Below, piece by piece: positions 56,264 to 64,000 of a DNA stretch of 64,000 nt; positions within the stretch are counted from its first letter, which is position 1; each line of letters begins with the position of its first letter. The translations under genes and the position numbers were made by a program. The notes under the pieces are model-generated. The model was not told the origin of the DNA and made no database searches. It was given only the letters and a program-made list of their open reading frames with translations. The DNA is from Mycolicibacterium sphagni (GTDB lineage Bacteria > Actinomycetota > Actinomycetes > Mycobacteriales > Mycobacteriaceae), in the NCBI RefSeq assembly GCF_002250655.1, contig NZ_NOZR01000002.1, positions 248,001 through 312,000 of the forward strand. Direction: 5' to 3'.

Positions 56264-58549
56264 GTGGCTTCACCGCCCGCCGCGCCGTCGGAACGCACCG
56301 AGGAAACCAGAGGCGACGTCACCTACATCCGCACCGAGAAGGACCTGCCGCCGGTCGCCATCATCGACCGATCGCCGATCACCTTGCGGCACAAACTGAT
56401 GTTCGGCGGCGTTGCCGTCCTCGGCGCGATCGCCTGGGCGGTCATCGCGTTCTTCCGTGGCGAGACCGTCAACGCCGTGTGGTTCGTCATCGCGGCCATC
56501 TGCACCTATGTCATCGGTTACCGGTTCTACGCCCGGCTGATCGAGATGAAGATCGTCCGTCCGCGCGACGACTACGCCACACCGGCTGAGATTTTCGAGA
56601 ATGGCACCGACTACATGCCCACCGACCGGCGGGTGCTGTTCGGGCACCACTTCGCCGCCATCGCCGGGGCCGGCCCGCTGGTGGGCCCGGTGCTGGCCAT
56701 GCAGATGGGCTATCTGCCCGGCACCATCTGGATCATCATCGGCGCGGTGTTCGCCGGGGGCATCCAGGACTACCTCGTGCTGGCGATCTCCACTCGTCGC
56801 CGTGGCCGGTCGCTGGGACAGATGGCCCGCGACGAACTGGGCGCCGTCGGCGGGGCCGCGGCCATCGTCGCCGTGCTGGTCATCATGGTCATCCTGCTGG
56901 CGGTGCTCGCTCTGGTCGTGGTGGGGGCACTCGCCGAAAGCCCATGGGGCGTGTTCTCCATCGCGATGACGATCCCGATCGCCATCTTCATGGGCTTGTA
57001 TCTGCGGTTCCTGCGGCCCGGCCGGGTGTCCGAGGTCTCTCTGATCGGTGTCGTGCTACTGCTGGCGGCTGTGGCCGGCGGTGGCTGGGTGGCCGGAACC
57101 GATTGGGGCGCAGACTGGTTCACCCTGTCGAAGATCACGCTGTCGTGGTGCATCATCATCTACGGACTAGCCGCCTCGGTGCTGCCGGTGTGGTTCCTGC
57201 TGGCGCCGCGCGACTACCTGTCGACGTTCATGAAGGTCGGTACCATTGCGCTGCTCGCGGTGGGCATCCTGCTGGCCCGGCCGGTCATGAACGCGCCGGC
57301 GATCTCGCAGTTCGCCGAGAACAGTTCGGGCCCGGTGTTCGCCGGCTCGCTATTCCCGTTCCTGTTCATCACCATCGCCTGCGGTGCGTTGTCGGGTTTC
57401 CACGCCCTCATTTCCTCCGGCACCACCCCGAAGCTGCTGGAGAAGGAAAGCCAGATGCGGCTGATCGGCTACGGCGGCATGCTGACCGAGTCGTTCGTGG
57501 CGATCATGGCGCTGATCACCGCCGCGATCCTCAACCAGCATCTGTACTTCGCGATCAATGCGCCGTCGGCCCAAACCGGAACCACCGCCGAGACCGCCGC
57601 GAAGTACGTCAACGGCCTGGGTTTGTCCGGCGCGCCGATCACCGGGCCGGAGATCACCGAGGCCGCCAAGAGCGTCGGGGAACACTCGATCATCTCCCGC
57701 ACCGGCGGCGCGCCGACATTGGCGTTCGGCATGTCCGAGGTGCTGCATCAGGTCTTCGGCGGCTCCTCTCTACGGGCGTTCTGGTACCACTTCGCGATCA
57801 TGTTCGAGGCCCTGTTCATCCTGACGACCGTCGACGCCGGCACCCGGGTGGCCCGGTTCATGCTCTCCGACGGCTTGGCCAACTTCGGCGGCCCACTCAA
57901 GCGGCTGCGCAACCCGAGCTGGCGGGTCGGGGCGTGGGTCTGCAGCCTGGTCGTGGTCGCCTGCTGGGGCTCCATCCTGTTGATGGGCGTCACCGACCCG
58001 CTCGGCGGGATCAACACGCTCTTCCCGCTGTTCGGCATCGCCAACCAGCTGCTGGCGGCGATCGCACTGACGGTGGTGACCGTCGTGGTGATCAAGAAGG
58101 GTCTGCTGAAGTGGGCGTGGATCCCGGGCATCCCGCTGCTGTGGGATCTGATGGTCACGCTGACCGCCTCATGGCAGAAGATCTTCTCCGGCGATCCCAA
58201 GCTCGGCTACTGGACCCAGCACTTCCAATACCGCGCCGCCGCGGAGGCCGGCAAGGCCGCGTTCGGCTCGGCCAAGAACACCGACCAGCTGCACGCCGTC
58301 ATCCGTAACACCTTCATCCAGGGCACCTTGTCGATCGTGTTCGCCGTCCTGGTGATTGTCGTGGTCTTTGCCGGTGTGATCGTGGCGATTCGGGCCATGC
58401 GCGGCGGCAGCCGAGCCCTGACTGAGGACACCCCGGTGCCGTCGACAATTTTCGGACCGTCCGGCCTGAGCGCCACCTCTACGGAGAAGGAGGTGCAGAA
58501 GCAATGGGACGCGCTACCCGCGCCGTACGCCAAATCCGTTGGTACGTAG
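56264..58549 (+). CDS. cstA: CstA peptide/pyruvate transporter
   Basis: A 761-aa polytopic membrane protein with the CstA signatures FGHHFAAIAGAGPLVGPVLAMQMGYLPG and TTVDAGTRVARFMLSD. CstA proteins import peptides or pyruvate during carbon starvation. The GTG start has GGGAG 7 nt upstream. Overlaps the downstream YbdD-type gene by 46 bp, the classical pairing. Orthologous to Rv3063. Confidence 0.93.
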   Translation: MASPPAAPSERTEETRGDVTYIRTEKDLPPVAIIDRSPITLRHKLMFGGVAVLGAIAWAVIAFFRGETVNAVWFVIAAICTYVIGYRFYARLIEMKIVRPRDDYATPAEIFENGTDYMPTDRRVLFGHHFAAIAGAGPLVGPVLAMQMGYLPGTIWIIIGAVFAGGIQDYLVLAISTRRRGRSLGQMARDELGAVGGAAAIVAVLVIMVILLAVLALVVVGALAESPWGVFSIAMTIPIAIFMGLYLRFLRPGRVSEVSLIGVVLLLAAVAGGGWVAGTDWGADWFTLSKITLSWCIIIYGLAASVLPVWFLLAPRDYLSTFMKVGTIALLAVGILLARPVMNAPAISQFAENSSGPVFAGSLFPFLFITIACGALSGFHALISSGTTPKLLEKESQMRLIGYGGMLTESFVAIMALITAAILNQHLYFAINAPSAQTGTTAETAAKYVNGLGLSGAPITGPEITEAAKSVGEHSIISRTGGAPTLAFGMSEVLHQVFGGSSLRAFWYHFAIMFEALFILTTVDAGTRVARFMLSDGLANFGGPLKRLRNPSWRVGAWVCSLVVVACWGSILLMGVTDPLGGINTLFPLFGIANQLLAAIALTVVTVVVIKKGLLKWAWIPGIPLLWDLMVTLTASWQKIFSGDPKLGYWTQHFQYRAAAEAGKAAFGSAKNTDQLHAVIRNTFIQGTLSIVFAVLVIVVVFAGVIVAIRAMRGGSRALTEDTPVPSTIFGPSGLSATSTEKEVQKQWDALPAPYAKSVGT

Positions 58550-58695
58550 CCGCATTGATGGGCGATAGCCACTACCGCCGTTACGTCGAGCACCGCGCCC
58601 GCACACACCCCGGCGAGCCGGTGCTCAGCGAGTCGCAGTACTGGCGCGAGCGCCACCATGCCGCCGACACCAACCCGACCGCGCGCTGCTGCTAG
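58504..58695 (+). CDS. YbdD/YjiX family small partner of CstA
   Basis: A 63-aa soluble protein: IRWYVAALMGDSHYRRYVEH, then HPGEPVLSESQYWRERH and a terminal CC. This is the YbdD pattern (YxxYVxHxxxxHPGEPxxSxxxFxRER). YbdD-type proteins are needed for function of CstA-like transporters. Starts inside cstA after an AAGGAGG site. Ends 4 bp into the convergent kinase gene. Confidence 0.85.
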   Translation: MGRATRAVRQIRWYVAALMGDSHYRRYVEHRARTHPGEPVLSESQYWRERHHAADTNPTARCC

Positions 58696-59309
58696 CCGTC
58701 GACCACGCGATCGCAGAACTCCCGTGTTGTCGAGATGAGCTGCGCATTGGGCTCGTCGACGTCGTCGACCCACGCGGCGGCGGCCTGCGGCGCGCGGCCA
58801 CCCTCGGTGTGCCGGCGCACCAGCCGTGCCCGGCGCACCGCTACCGGGCAGTCCACGTAGTACAGCCGGTTCAGCGACGGACGCACCTGAGCCCAGTCTC
58901 CGTCGGTGACGCCTAGATAGTTGCCTTCGGTGAGCACCAGCCGACTATCGGCGGGCACCATGTAGCCGTCGGCCACCGGCTCATCCAGGTTCCGGTCGAA
59001 GGCGGGTACATAGACATTGCGGCGGCCGTACTCCTGCGCGACCAGGCGCAGCGCGGCGATGTAGCCGGCCGCATCGAAGGTATCGATCGCCCCTTTGCGC
59101 CCGCGACGGCCCAGCCGATCCAGCGCGGCATTGGACAGATGGAAGCCGTCCATCGGCAGATAGGAAGCGCCCTCGAAGTAGGCGGCCAGCATCTGGGCCG
59201 CCGTCGACTTCCCCGCGCCGGGCGGCCCCGTGATCCCCACGATCAGGCGGCCCTGTGTGGCGTCGATCAGTCCGGCGACCTCGGCGATGAGCAGTTCGGC
59301 GGCAGACAC
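58692..59309 (-). CDS. Nucleoside/nucleotide kinase-family P-loop protein
   Basis: A 205-aa kinase of the uridine kinase/phosphoribulokinase fold: Walker A GITGPPGAGKSTAAQML, catalytic-type YLPMDGFHLSNAAL, substrate loop AFDRNLDEP and LVLTEGNYL. Related proteins phosphorylate pantothenate, uridine, fructose or other sugars; the substrate is not clear. GTG 59309 lies 8 nt after TAGTTT, suggesting leaderless transcription. Confidence 0.85.
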   Translation of the reverse strand: MSAAELLIAEVAGLIDATQGRLIVGITGPPGAGKSTAAQMLAAYFEGASYLPMDGFHLSNAALDRLGRRGRKGAIDTFDAAGYIAALRLVAQEYGRRNVYVPAFDRNLDEPVADGYMVPADSRLVLTEGNYLGVTDGDWAQVRPSLNRLYYVDCPVAVRRARLVRRHTEGGRAPQAAAAWVDDVDEPNAQLISTTREFCDRVVDG

Positions 59310-59317
59310 TGAGCTGC

Positions 59318-59323
59318 AAACTA
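59318..59323 (-). promoter_or_regulatory. -10 element of the kinase gene
   Basis: TAGTTT on the minus strand, 8 nt before GTG 59309 and downstream of the strong hairpin at 59335-59365, so kinase transcription should start after that hairpin. Confidence 0.4.
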
Positions 59324-59334
59324 CCGCAGACGAA

Positions 59335-59490
59335 AGGCCCGGTCCCTTGTGCAGGGACCGGGCCTCTCAGTGTCACGTATGGGGGGCGCCTGGCGGCAGC
59401 CTCCAGCACTGTTCCCCCGCGCTTGGCACCTCAAACCAGCCCGCGCAAAATGACTCCAGACGCCACCCACGGCACGCGGCCCGAGGCGGA
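59335..59490 (-). ncRNA. Candidate small RNA ending in a strong terminator
   Basis: A perfect 13-bp stem (AGGCCCGGTCCCT, 5-nt loop; 59335-59365), followed on the minus strand by TTTCGTCT, lies between two divergent protein genes, neither of which needs a terminator there. A minus-strand -10 TACCGT (59502-59497) would start an RNA near 59490, giving about 150 nt. The sequence has a C-run (GCGCCCCCC) and local pairings CTGG/CCAG and CAGTG/CACTG. No ORF is present. Not matched to a named RNA. Confidence 0.4.
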
Positions 59491-59500
59491 CGGGCTACGG

Positions 59501-59506
59501 TAATTT
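59501..59506 (+). promoter_or_regulatory. -10 element of the acyl-CoA dehydrogenase pair
   Basis: TAATTT, about 35 nt before ATG 59542; the leader would carry the AAGGGGA ribosome binding site. It overlaps the minus-strand TACCGT of the candidate small RNA. Confidence 0.35.
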
Positions 59507-59541
59507 CTGAAAACAGCCGTGCGCAGATAAGGGGACAGCTG

Positions 59542-60774
59542 ATGGACCTGTCGTGGTCGGCGAAGGATCTCGAGTTCCGCGACGAGGTGCAGGCATTCCT
59601 CGACGAGAAGCTCACTCCGGATCTGCGTCAAGCGGGCCGGCTGATGACGAGCGTTTACGCCGACCACGAAGCCAGCATGGCGTGGCAGGCGATCCTGCAC
59701 GAGCGGGGCTGGGCCGCCCCCGCTTGGCCGGTCGAGCACGGCGGCTGCGACTGGACGCTGACCCAGCACTACATCTTCAGCCGCGAATCCACCCTGGCCG
59801 GGGCGCCGTCTTTGTCACCGATGGGCATCCGGATGGTCGCCCACGCGATCATCGCCTACGGCACGCGTGCGCAAAAGGGTTTCTTTCTGCCGCGCATCCT
59901 CACCGGTGAGGTCTTCTTCTGCCAGGGCTACTCCGAACCCGAGGCCGGTTCGGATCTGGCGGCACTGACGATGTCGGCGACCGACGACGGCGACGACCTG
60001 ATCTGCACCGGCAGCAAGATCTGGACCACCCACGCCACCGAGGCCAACTGGATCTTCGCCCTGGTGCGAACCTCACGCTCGGCCAAGAAGCAGCAAGGCA
60101 TCACGTTCGTGCTCATCGACATGGCCACCGCGGGCATCGAGATCCGTCCGCTGGTGATGACCTCCGGCGAGAAGGTGCAAAACCAGATCTTCTTCGACGC
60201 AGTGCGAGTGCCCAAATCCAACGTGATCGGTGAGATCGACGACGGGTGGACGGTGGCAAAATACCTGTTGGAGTTCGAACGCGGCGGCGGCGCAACAGCA
60301 CCCGCGCTGCAGGTGATGGCGGAGTCGATCGCCACCGAGGCCATCGAACAGCCGGGCCCGGCCGGGGGCGCTCTGATCGACGACCCGGCGTTCGCCGCCA
60401 AGCTCGCCGACATCCGCATCCGCACCGAAGTACTCGAGATTCTCGAATACCGGGTCCTGACAACGGTTGCCGAGGGCCGCAACCCCGGCGCCGCATCGTC
60501 GATGCTGAAGATCCTGTCCACCGAACTCTCGCAGGCCATCACCGAACTCGCGATGGAGGCTGCCGGACCGCGCGGGCGGGTCTATCAGCCGCACGCGACC
60601 CGCCCCGGCGGACCGGTCTCGGACTTCGAACCACCGGCCGACGGCTACGTCAGCGGGCAGCCGTGGCAGGCGGTGGCGGCGCTGCGCTATTTCAACGACC
60701 GTGCCGGCTCGATCTATGCGGGCAGCAACGAGATTCAGCGCAACATCCTGGCCAAAGCGACCCTGGGGCTGTAA
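59542..60774 (+). CDS. Acyl-CoA dehydrogenase (first of pair)
   Basis: A 410-aa flavoprotein. CQGYSEPEAGSDLAAL (FAD/substrate loop), GSKIWTTHATEANWIF and the C-terminal AGSIYAGSNEIQRNILAKATLGL. ATG 59542 has AAGGGG at 8 nt. Stop and next start overlap (TAATG), and the downstream gene is a second, divergent ACAD, the arrangement of mycobacterial heterotetrameric FadE pairs that act on bulky acyl-CoAs such as steroid side chains. Confidence 0.9.
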   Translation: MDLSWSAKDLEFRDEVQAFLDEKLTPDLRQAGRLMTSVYADHEASMAWQAILHERGWAAPAWPVEHGGCDWTLTQHYIFSRESTLAGAPSLSPMGIRMVAHAIIAYGTRAQKGFFLPRILTGEVFFCQGYSEPEAGSDLAALTMSATDDGDDLICTGSKIWTTHATEANWIFALVRTSRSAKKQQGITFVLIDMATAGIEIRPLVMTSGEKVQNQIFFDAVRVPKSNVIGEIDDGWTVAKYLLEFERGGGATAPALQVMAESIATEAIEQPGPAGGALIDDPAFAAKLADIRIRTEVLEILEYRVLTTVAEGRNPGAASSMLKILSTELSQAITELAMEAAGPRGRVYQPHATRPGGPVSDFEPPADGYVSGQPWQAVAALRYFNDRAGSIYAGSNEIQRNILAKATLGL

Positions 60775-61892
60775 TGGACTTCAATCTCAACAAAGAACAA
60801 GAGCTCCTGCGCGACGGCCTCGGCAAGTTCCTGGCCACCCGCTACGACCTCGAGAAGAGCCGCACCGCAGCCAAAGTCGGTTCGGGCTGGCAGCCCGACA
60901 TCTGGCGTAGCCTGGCCGACGAGCTCGGCATCCTGGGTGCGGCCTTTCCGGAGTCGGTCGGCGGAATCGGCGGCGGCCCGGTCGAAATCATGGTGATCGC
61001 CGAGGAATTGGGCCGTGCGCTGGTGATCGAGCCGTTCGTCGACACGGTCGTGGTCGCCGGTGGTCTGCTGCAGCGTGCCGACCACCCGGCTGCCGCAGCG
61101 CTTCTGGAGCGTATCGCCGAGGGCAGCGCGATCGTCGCCCTGGCCGGCGCCGAACCCGACGGCGGCGTATCGACACAGGCGGTCCGTGACGGCGACGAAT
61201 GGGTGCTTACTGGCGACAAGATAGTGGTCACCGCCGCGCCGCTGTCCACCCACCTGCTGATCACCGCACGGACATCCGATGAGGATCAAGGGGTTTCGCT
61301 GTTCCTCACCGAGTTCGACCCGGCCGCACCCCCACCCGGTCTGGAAGTACACGGCTACCGCACCATCGATGATCGCCGCGCCGCCGACCTGAAGCTCGAC
61401 GGCCTTCGCCTGCCGCTCGACGCGCTGCTGGCCGAGAACGCCGTGCCGTCACTGGCCCAGGCCCGGGACGAGGGCGCGGCTGCGGTCTGCGCCGAGGCGG
61501 TCGGAGCTATGCGAAAGGTGCTGTCTGACACCGTCGAGTACTGCAAGCAACGGCAGCAGTTCGGTCAGCCGATCGGCAACTTCCAGGTGTTGCAGCACCG
61601 GATGGTGGATATGTACATGGAACTCGAGCAGGCCGTCGCGGCGGTTTATCTCGCGGTGTTGAATCTTCAGGCCGAGCCGCATACCCGAGCCCGGGCGGTC
61701 TCGGCAGCCAAGGCGACCATCGGCCGGGCCGCGCGATTCCTGGGCCAGGAGGCAGTCCAGCTTCACGGCGGGATGGGCATGACCGAGGAATTGGCGATCG
61801 GCCATTACTTCAAGCGGCTCACCGTGCTGCAGTACGAGTTCGGATCCACCGACCAGCACCGCGCACGTTATGCGAAACTGACTCGCCCCTAG
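60774..61892 (+). CDS. Acyl-CoA dehydrogenase (second of pair)
   Basis: A 372-aa ACAD: LGILGAAFPESVGGIGGGPVE, VEYCKQRQQFGQPIGNFQVLQHRMVDMYM and VQLHGGMGMTEELAIGHYFKRLT. The FAD-contact loop in the middle domain is degenerate (VALAGAEPDGGVST), typical of the non-catalytic or half-site subunit of FadE heteromers. The ATG overlaps the previous stop. It shares a CTAG with the convergent SDR stop. Confidence 0.9.
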   Translation: MDFNLNKEQELLRDGLGKFLATRYDLEKSRTAAKVGSGWQPDIWRSLADELGILGAAFPESVGGIGGGPVEIMVIAEELGRALVIEPFVDTVVVAGGLLQRADHPAAAALLERIAEGSAIVALAGAEPDGGVSTQAVRDGDEWVLTGDKIVVTAAPLSTHLLITARTSDEDQGVSLFLTEFDPAAPPPGLEVHGYRTIDDRRAADLKLDGLRLPLDALLAENAVPSLAQARDEGAAAVCAEAVGAMRKVLSDTVEYCKQRQQFGQPIGNFQVLQHRMVDMYMELEQAVAAVYLAVLNLQAEPHTRARAVSAAKATIGRAARFLGQEAVQLHGGMGMTEELAIGHYFKRLTVLQYEFGSTDQHRARYAKLTRP

Positions 61893-62728
61893 GCGTTTTC
61901 GGCGGCCTGCCGAGCGCGCTCCCTCATCGAGGCGATGACGCCACCGTCGTTGAGGATGTCGGTCCCGGTGAGATAGCCGGCGCGGTCACTGGCGCAGAAG
62001 GCGAACAGCTCGGCCATCTCCTCGGCCTTGCCCCAGCGTGGCACCGCGGCGTTGGCGACCATCGCGCCGGCGCCAGCATCCGCTTCGAGCAGGCCCATCT
62101 CGGTGTCGACGGATCCCGGTGAGACCGAGACGATTCGCAGCCCCCTGCTGTTGAACCGTTCTGCCTGCGACGAGCTGTACCAACGCACGAACGTCTTGCT
62201 CACGCTGTAGGCCAGCCCGGAGCGCATCTCCTCCCCCGCGATGTCGCACGCCGCGAGCAGCTCGGCCAGGAATCGCTTCTCGTCGGTGAAGGCGAGGTCG
62301 AAATGCTTTGTCGGGACGAGCTCTTCGGGCAGCATGTGCGAGGCCATCGACGCAACGTTGACGATCGCGGAGCCTTCGCGCGCGGCCGCGAAGAACACCT
62401 CGTTGACATTGAGCGTGCCGAGCGCATTGGTGGTGTTGACGTACTCGGCGTCACCCATGCTGGGGCTGACCCCGGCGGTGTGGATGACCGAGGCGATCGG
62501 TCCGATGCCGGAAGCCGTCTCGAAAAGTCGGACGACGGCACTGCGATCGGTGACATCGCAGTTGACGGCCGTCGCCGTGATACCAAGGTCGCTCAGTGCG
62601 GCGGCCGCGGTGTCCAGGCGATCCTGCCTGACGTCGCAGAGCACCAAGGTGTGGTCCTGACCGACGATCTTGGCCGTGGCCAGGCCCATGCCACCTGCAC
62701 CACCGGTAATTATCGAAACCCGACTCAT
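61889..62728 (-). CDS. Short-chain dehydrogenase (3-alpha-hydroxysteroid dehydrogenase-like)
   Basis: A 279-aa SDR: SIITGGAGGMGLATAKIVG, CDVTDRSAV, VIHTAGVSPSMGDAE, IVNVASMASHM and YSVSKTFVRWY, with a long insertion before the Tyr characteristic of the 3-alpha-HSD/carbonyl reductase subgroup. Ends GYLTGTDILNDGGVIAS. ATG 62728 is 6 nt after TATCGT (leaderless). Convergent with the ACAD pair. Confidence 0.88.
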   Translation of the reverse strand: MSRVSIITGGAGGMGLATAKIVGQDHTLVLCDVRQDRLDTAAAALSDLGITATAVNCDVTDRSAVVRLFETASGIGPIASVIHTAGVSPSMGDAEYVNTTNALGTLNVNEVFFAAAREGSAIVNVASMASHMLPEELVPTKHFDLAFTDEKRFLAELLAACDIAGEEMRSGLAYSVSKTFVRWYSSSQAERFNSRGLRIVSVSPGSVDTEMGLLEADAGAGAMVANAAVPRWGKAEEMAELFAFCASDRAGYLTGTDILNDGGVIASMRERARQAAENA

Positions 62729-62734
62729 GCCCGG

Positions 62735-62740
62735 ACGATA
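62735..62740 (-). promoter_or_regulatory. -10 element of leaderless SDR gene
   Basis: TATCGT on the minus strand, 6 nt before ATG 62728. Confidence 0.4.
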
Positions 62741-62865
62741 TACGCCGCGCGTGGCCGAGCCGCCAGCAGGCCGCGCGCGTAGCCTCCTCGCCGTCAGAAA
62801 TTCGTGGTCGCGATCGCGAGACAATACGGTGGCGAACCGGTTGACTGGGGTTGGAGGAGATCGTG

Positions 62866-63498
62866 ATGTTGGACAAAATCGCCAGCGCCCTGACACAGGT
62901 CGCGGAGGCCGGTGGCTCGATCATCGGGATACGCAGCGGCACCGAGGAGCCCCACTTCAGCGTGGAACGTGAGCTTGATGGTGTCGAGATCCGGCGGTAC
63001 GGACCACGTATCGCCGCCGAGACCGCGGTCTCGGCGGAGGAGGTGTCGGCCCGCAATGAAGGTTTCCGCCGATTGGCTCGCTACATCTTCGGCGCGAACT
63101 CCGCCAAGGCCCAGATCGCAATGACAGCGCCAGTCACCCAGCAGCAGAGCCAGAAGATCGCGATGACGGCGCCGGTGGCAACCCAGCTCAGCCCGTCCGG
63201 GGAGTGGGTCGTCCGGTTCTTCATGCCGTCGAAGTACACCCTGGACACATTGCCCACTCCGAACGACGACCGGGTCGATCTGGTGCCCGTGCCTGGCGAG
63301 ACGGTCGCGGTGCTGCGGTTCAATGGCCCGATCAGCCCCGATGCAGTCGCCGCGCGCGCCCGCCAGCTCCTGGATACTTTGCGCCGCAACGACATCGAGC
63401 CTGCCGGCGAGCCGCTCTCCTGGTTCTACGATCCGCCGTGGACGGTCCCGTTCCTGCGGCGCAACGAAGTAGTGGTAGGCGTCCCCGGCGATACGTGA
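62866..63498 (+). CDS. SOUL-family haem-binding protein
   Basis: A 210-aa SOUL/HBP domain protein: FSVERELDGVEIRRYGPRIAAET, the duplicated QIAMTAPV and KIAMTAPVATQ, WVVRFFMPSKYTLDTLP and WFYDPPWTVPFLRRNEV. SOUL proteins bind haem or tetrapyrroles; in mycobacteria their role is unclear. ATG 62866 has GGAGGAG at 6 nt. No signal peptide is seen. Confidence 0.9.
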   Translation: MLDKIASALTQVAEAGGSIIGIRSGTEEPHFSVERELDGVEIRRYGPRIAAETAVSAEEVSARNEGFRRLARYIFGANSAKAQIAMTAPVTQQQSQKIAMTAPVATQLSPSGEWVVRFFMPSKYTLDTLPTPNDDRVDLVPVPGETVAVLRFNGPISPDAVAARARQLLDTLRRNDIEPAGEPLSWFYDPPWTVPFLRRNEVVVGVPGDT

Positions 63499-63506
63499 TT
63501 AGCTGA

Positions 63507-64000
<494 letters not shown>

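Overview
The window is a GC-rich actinobacterial chromosome segment and almost certainly mycobacterial. Gene order follows the Rv3031-Rv3063 stretch of Mycobacterium tuberculosis closely: GH57 enzyme, GT4 glycosyltransferase, hexapeptide acyltransferase, TB22.2, echA17, serB2, ctaD, fecB, adhC, nrdF2, nrdHIE, dinB2, cyp136, fadE22, ligB, cstA. The right edge holds a mycolic-acid-type methyltransferase. Extra genes between these landmarks (MFS/ArsR pair, yczE/MocR pair, a yrbE remnant, DODA/LysR-like/DUF5997 block, LeuA-domain protein, MASE1 phosphatase) point to a non-tuberculous species. Locus names such as Rv3031 are homology labels recalled from M. tuberculosis; no search was run.

Layout. 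1-9 kb: alpha-glucan / methylglucose lipopolysaccharide-type genes with an inserted transporter and repressor. 7-13.3 kb: a long minus-strand operon with short overlaps (small protein, YczE, ABC ATPase, NUDIX, EchA17, two methyltransferases, TB22.2), divergent from a MocR regulator. 14.8-20.6 kb: serine synthesis, cytochrome c oxidase subunit I, a siderophore-binding lipoprotein, a zinc alcohol dehydrogenase. 20.6-25.4 kb: accessory region with a decayed MlaE/YrbE permease and an 878-aa FAD enzyme fused to a TTC38-like repeat domain. 25.4-36.5 kb: class Ib ribonucleotide reductase in two transcription units (nrdF2; nrdHIE), each with a pair of NrdR boxes 32 bp apart, separated by redox and regulatory genes. 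36.5-42 kb: FMN reductase/TetR/DinB2, SDR, TetR and CYP136. 42-48 kb: a catalytic-domain-free LeuA regulatory domain behind a leader peptide and nested hairpin, a CstR-like repressor facing a 45-aa Cys-rich protein, a kinase-like APH coupled to a MASE1-GAF-PP2C phosphatase, and an epimerase. 48-64 kb: acyl-CoA dehydrogenases, SDRs, a molybdopterin oxidoreductase, LigB, a monooxygenase fused to a broken SgcJ-like domain, the CstA/YbdD peptide-transport pair, a P-loop kinase, a SOUL protein and the methyltransferase.

Regulation. Many start codons lie 6-8 nt after a TANNNT -10 hexamer, the layout of mycobacterial leaderless transcripts; I used this to choose several starts. The most striking item is the 42.5 kb leader: a leaderless 14-codon ORF with three consecutive Val codons running into a nested hairpin with a visible alternative pairing, upstream of a stand-alone LeuA allosteric domain. 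No tRNA, rRNA, CRISPR array, insertion sequence or intact prophage was recognised.
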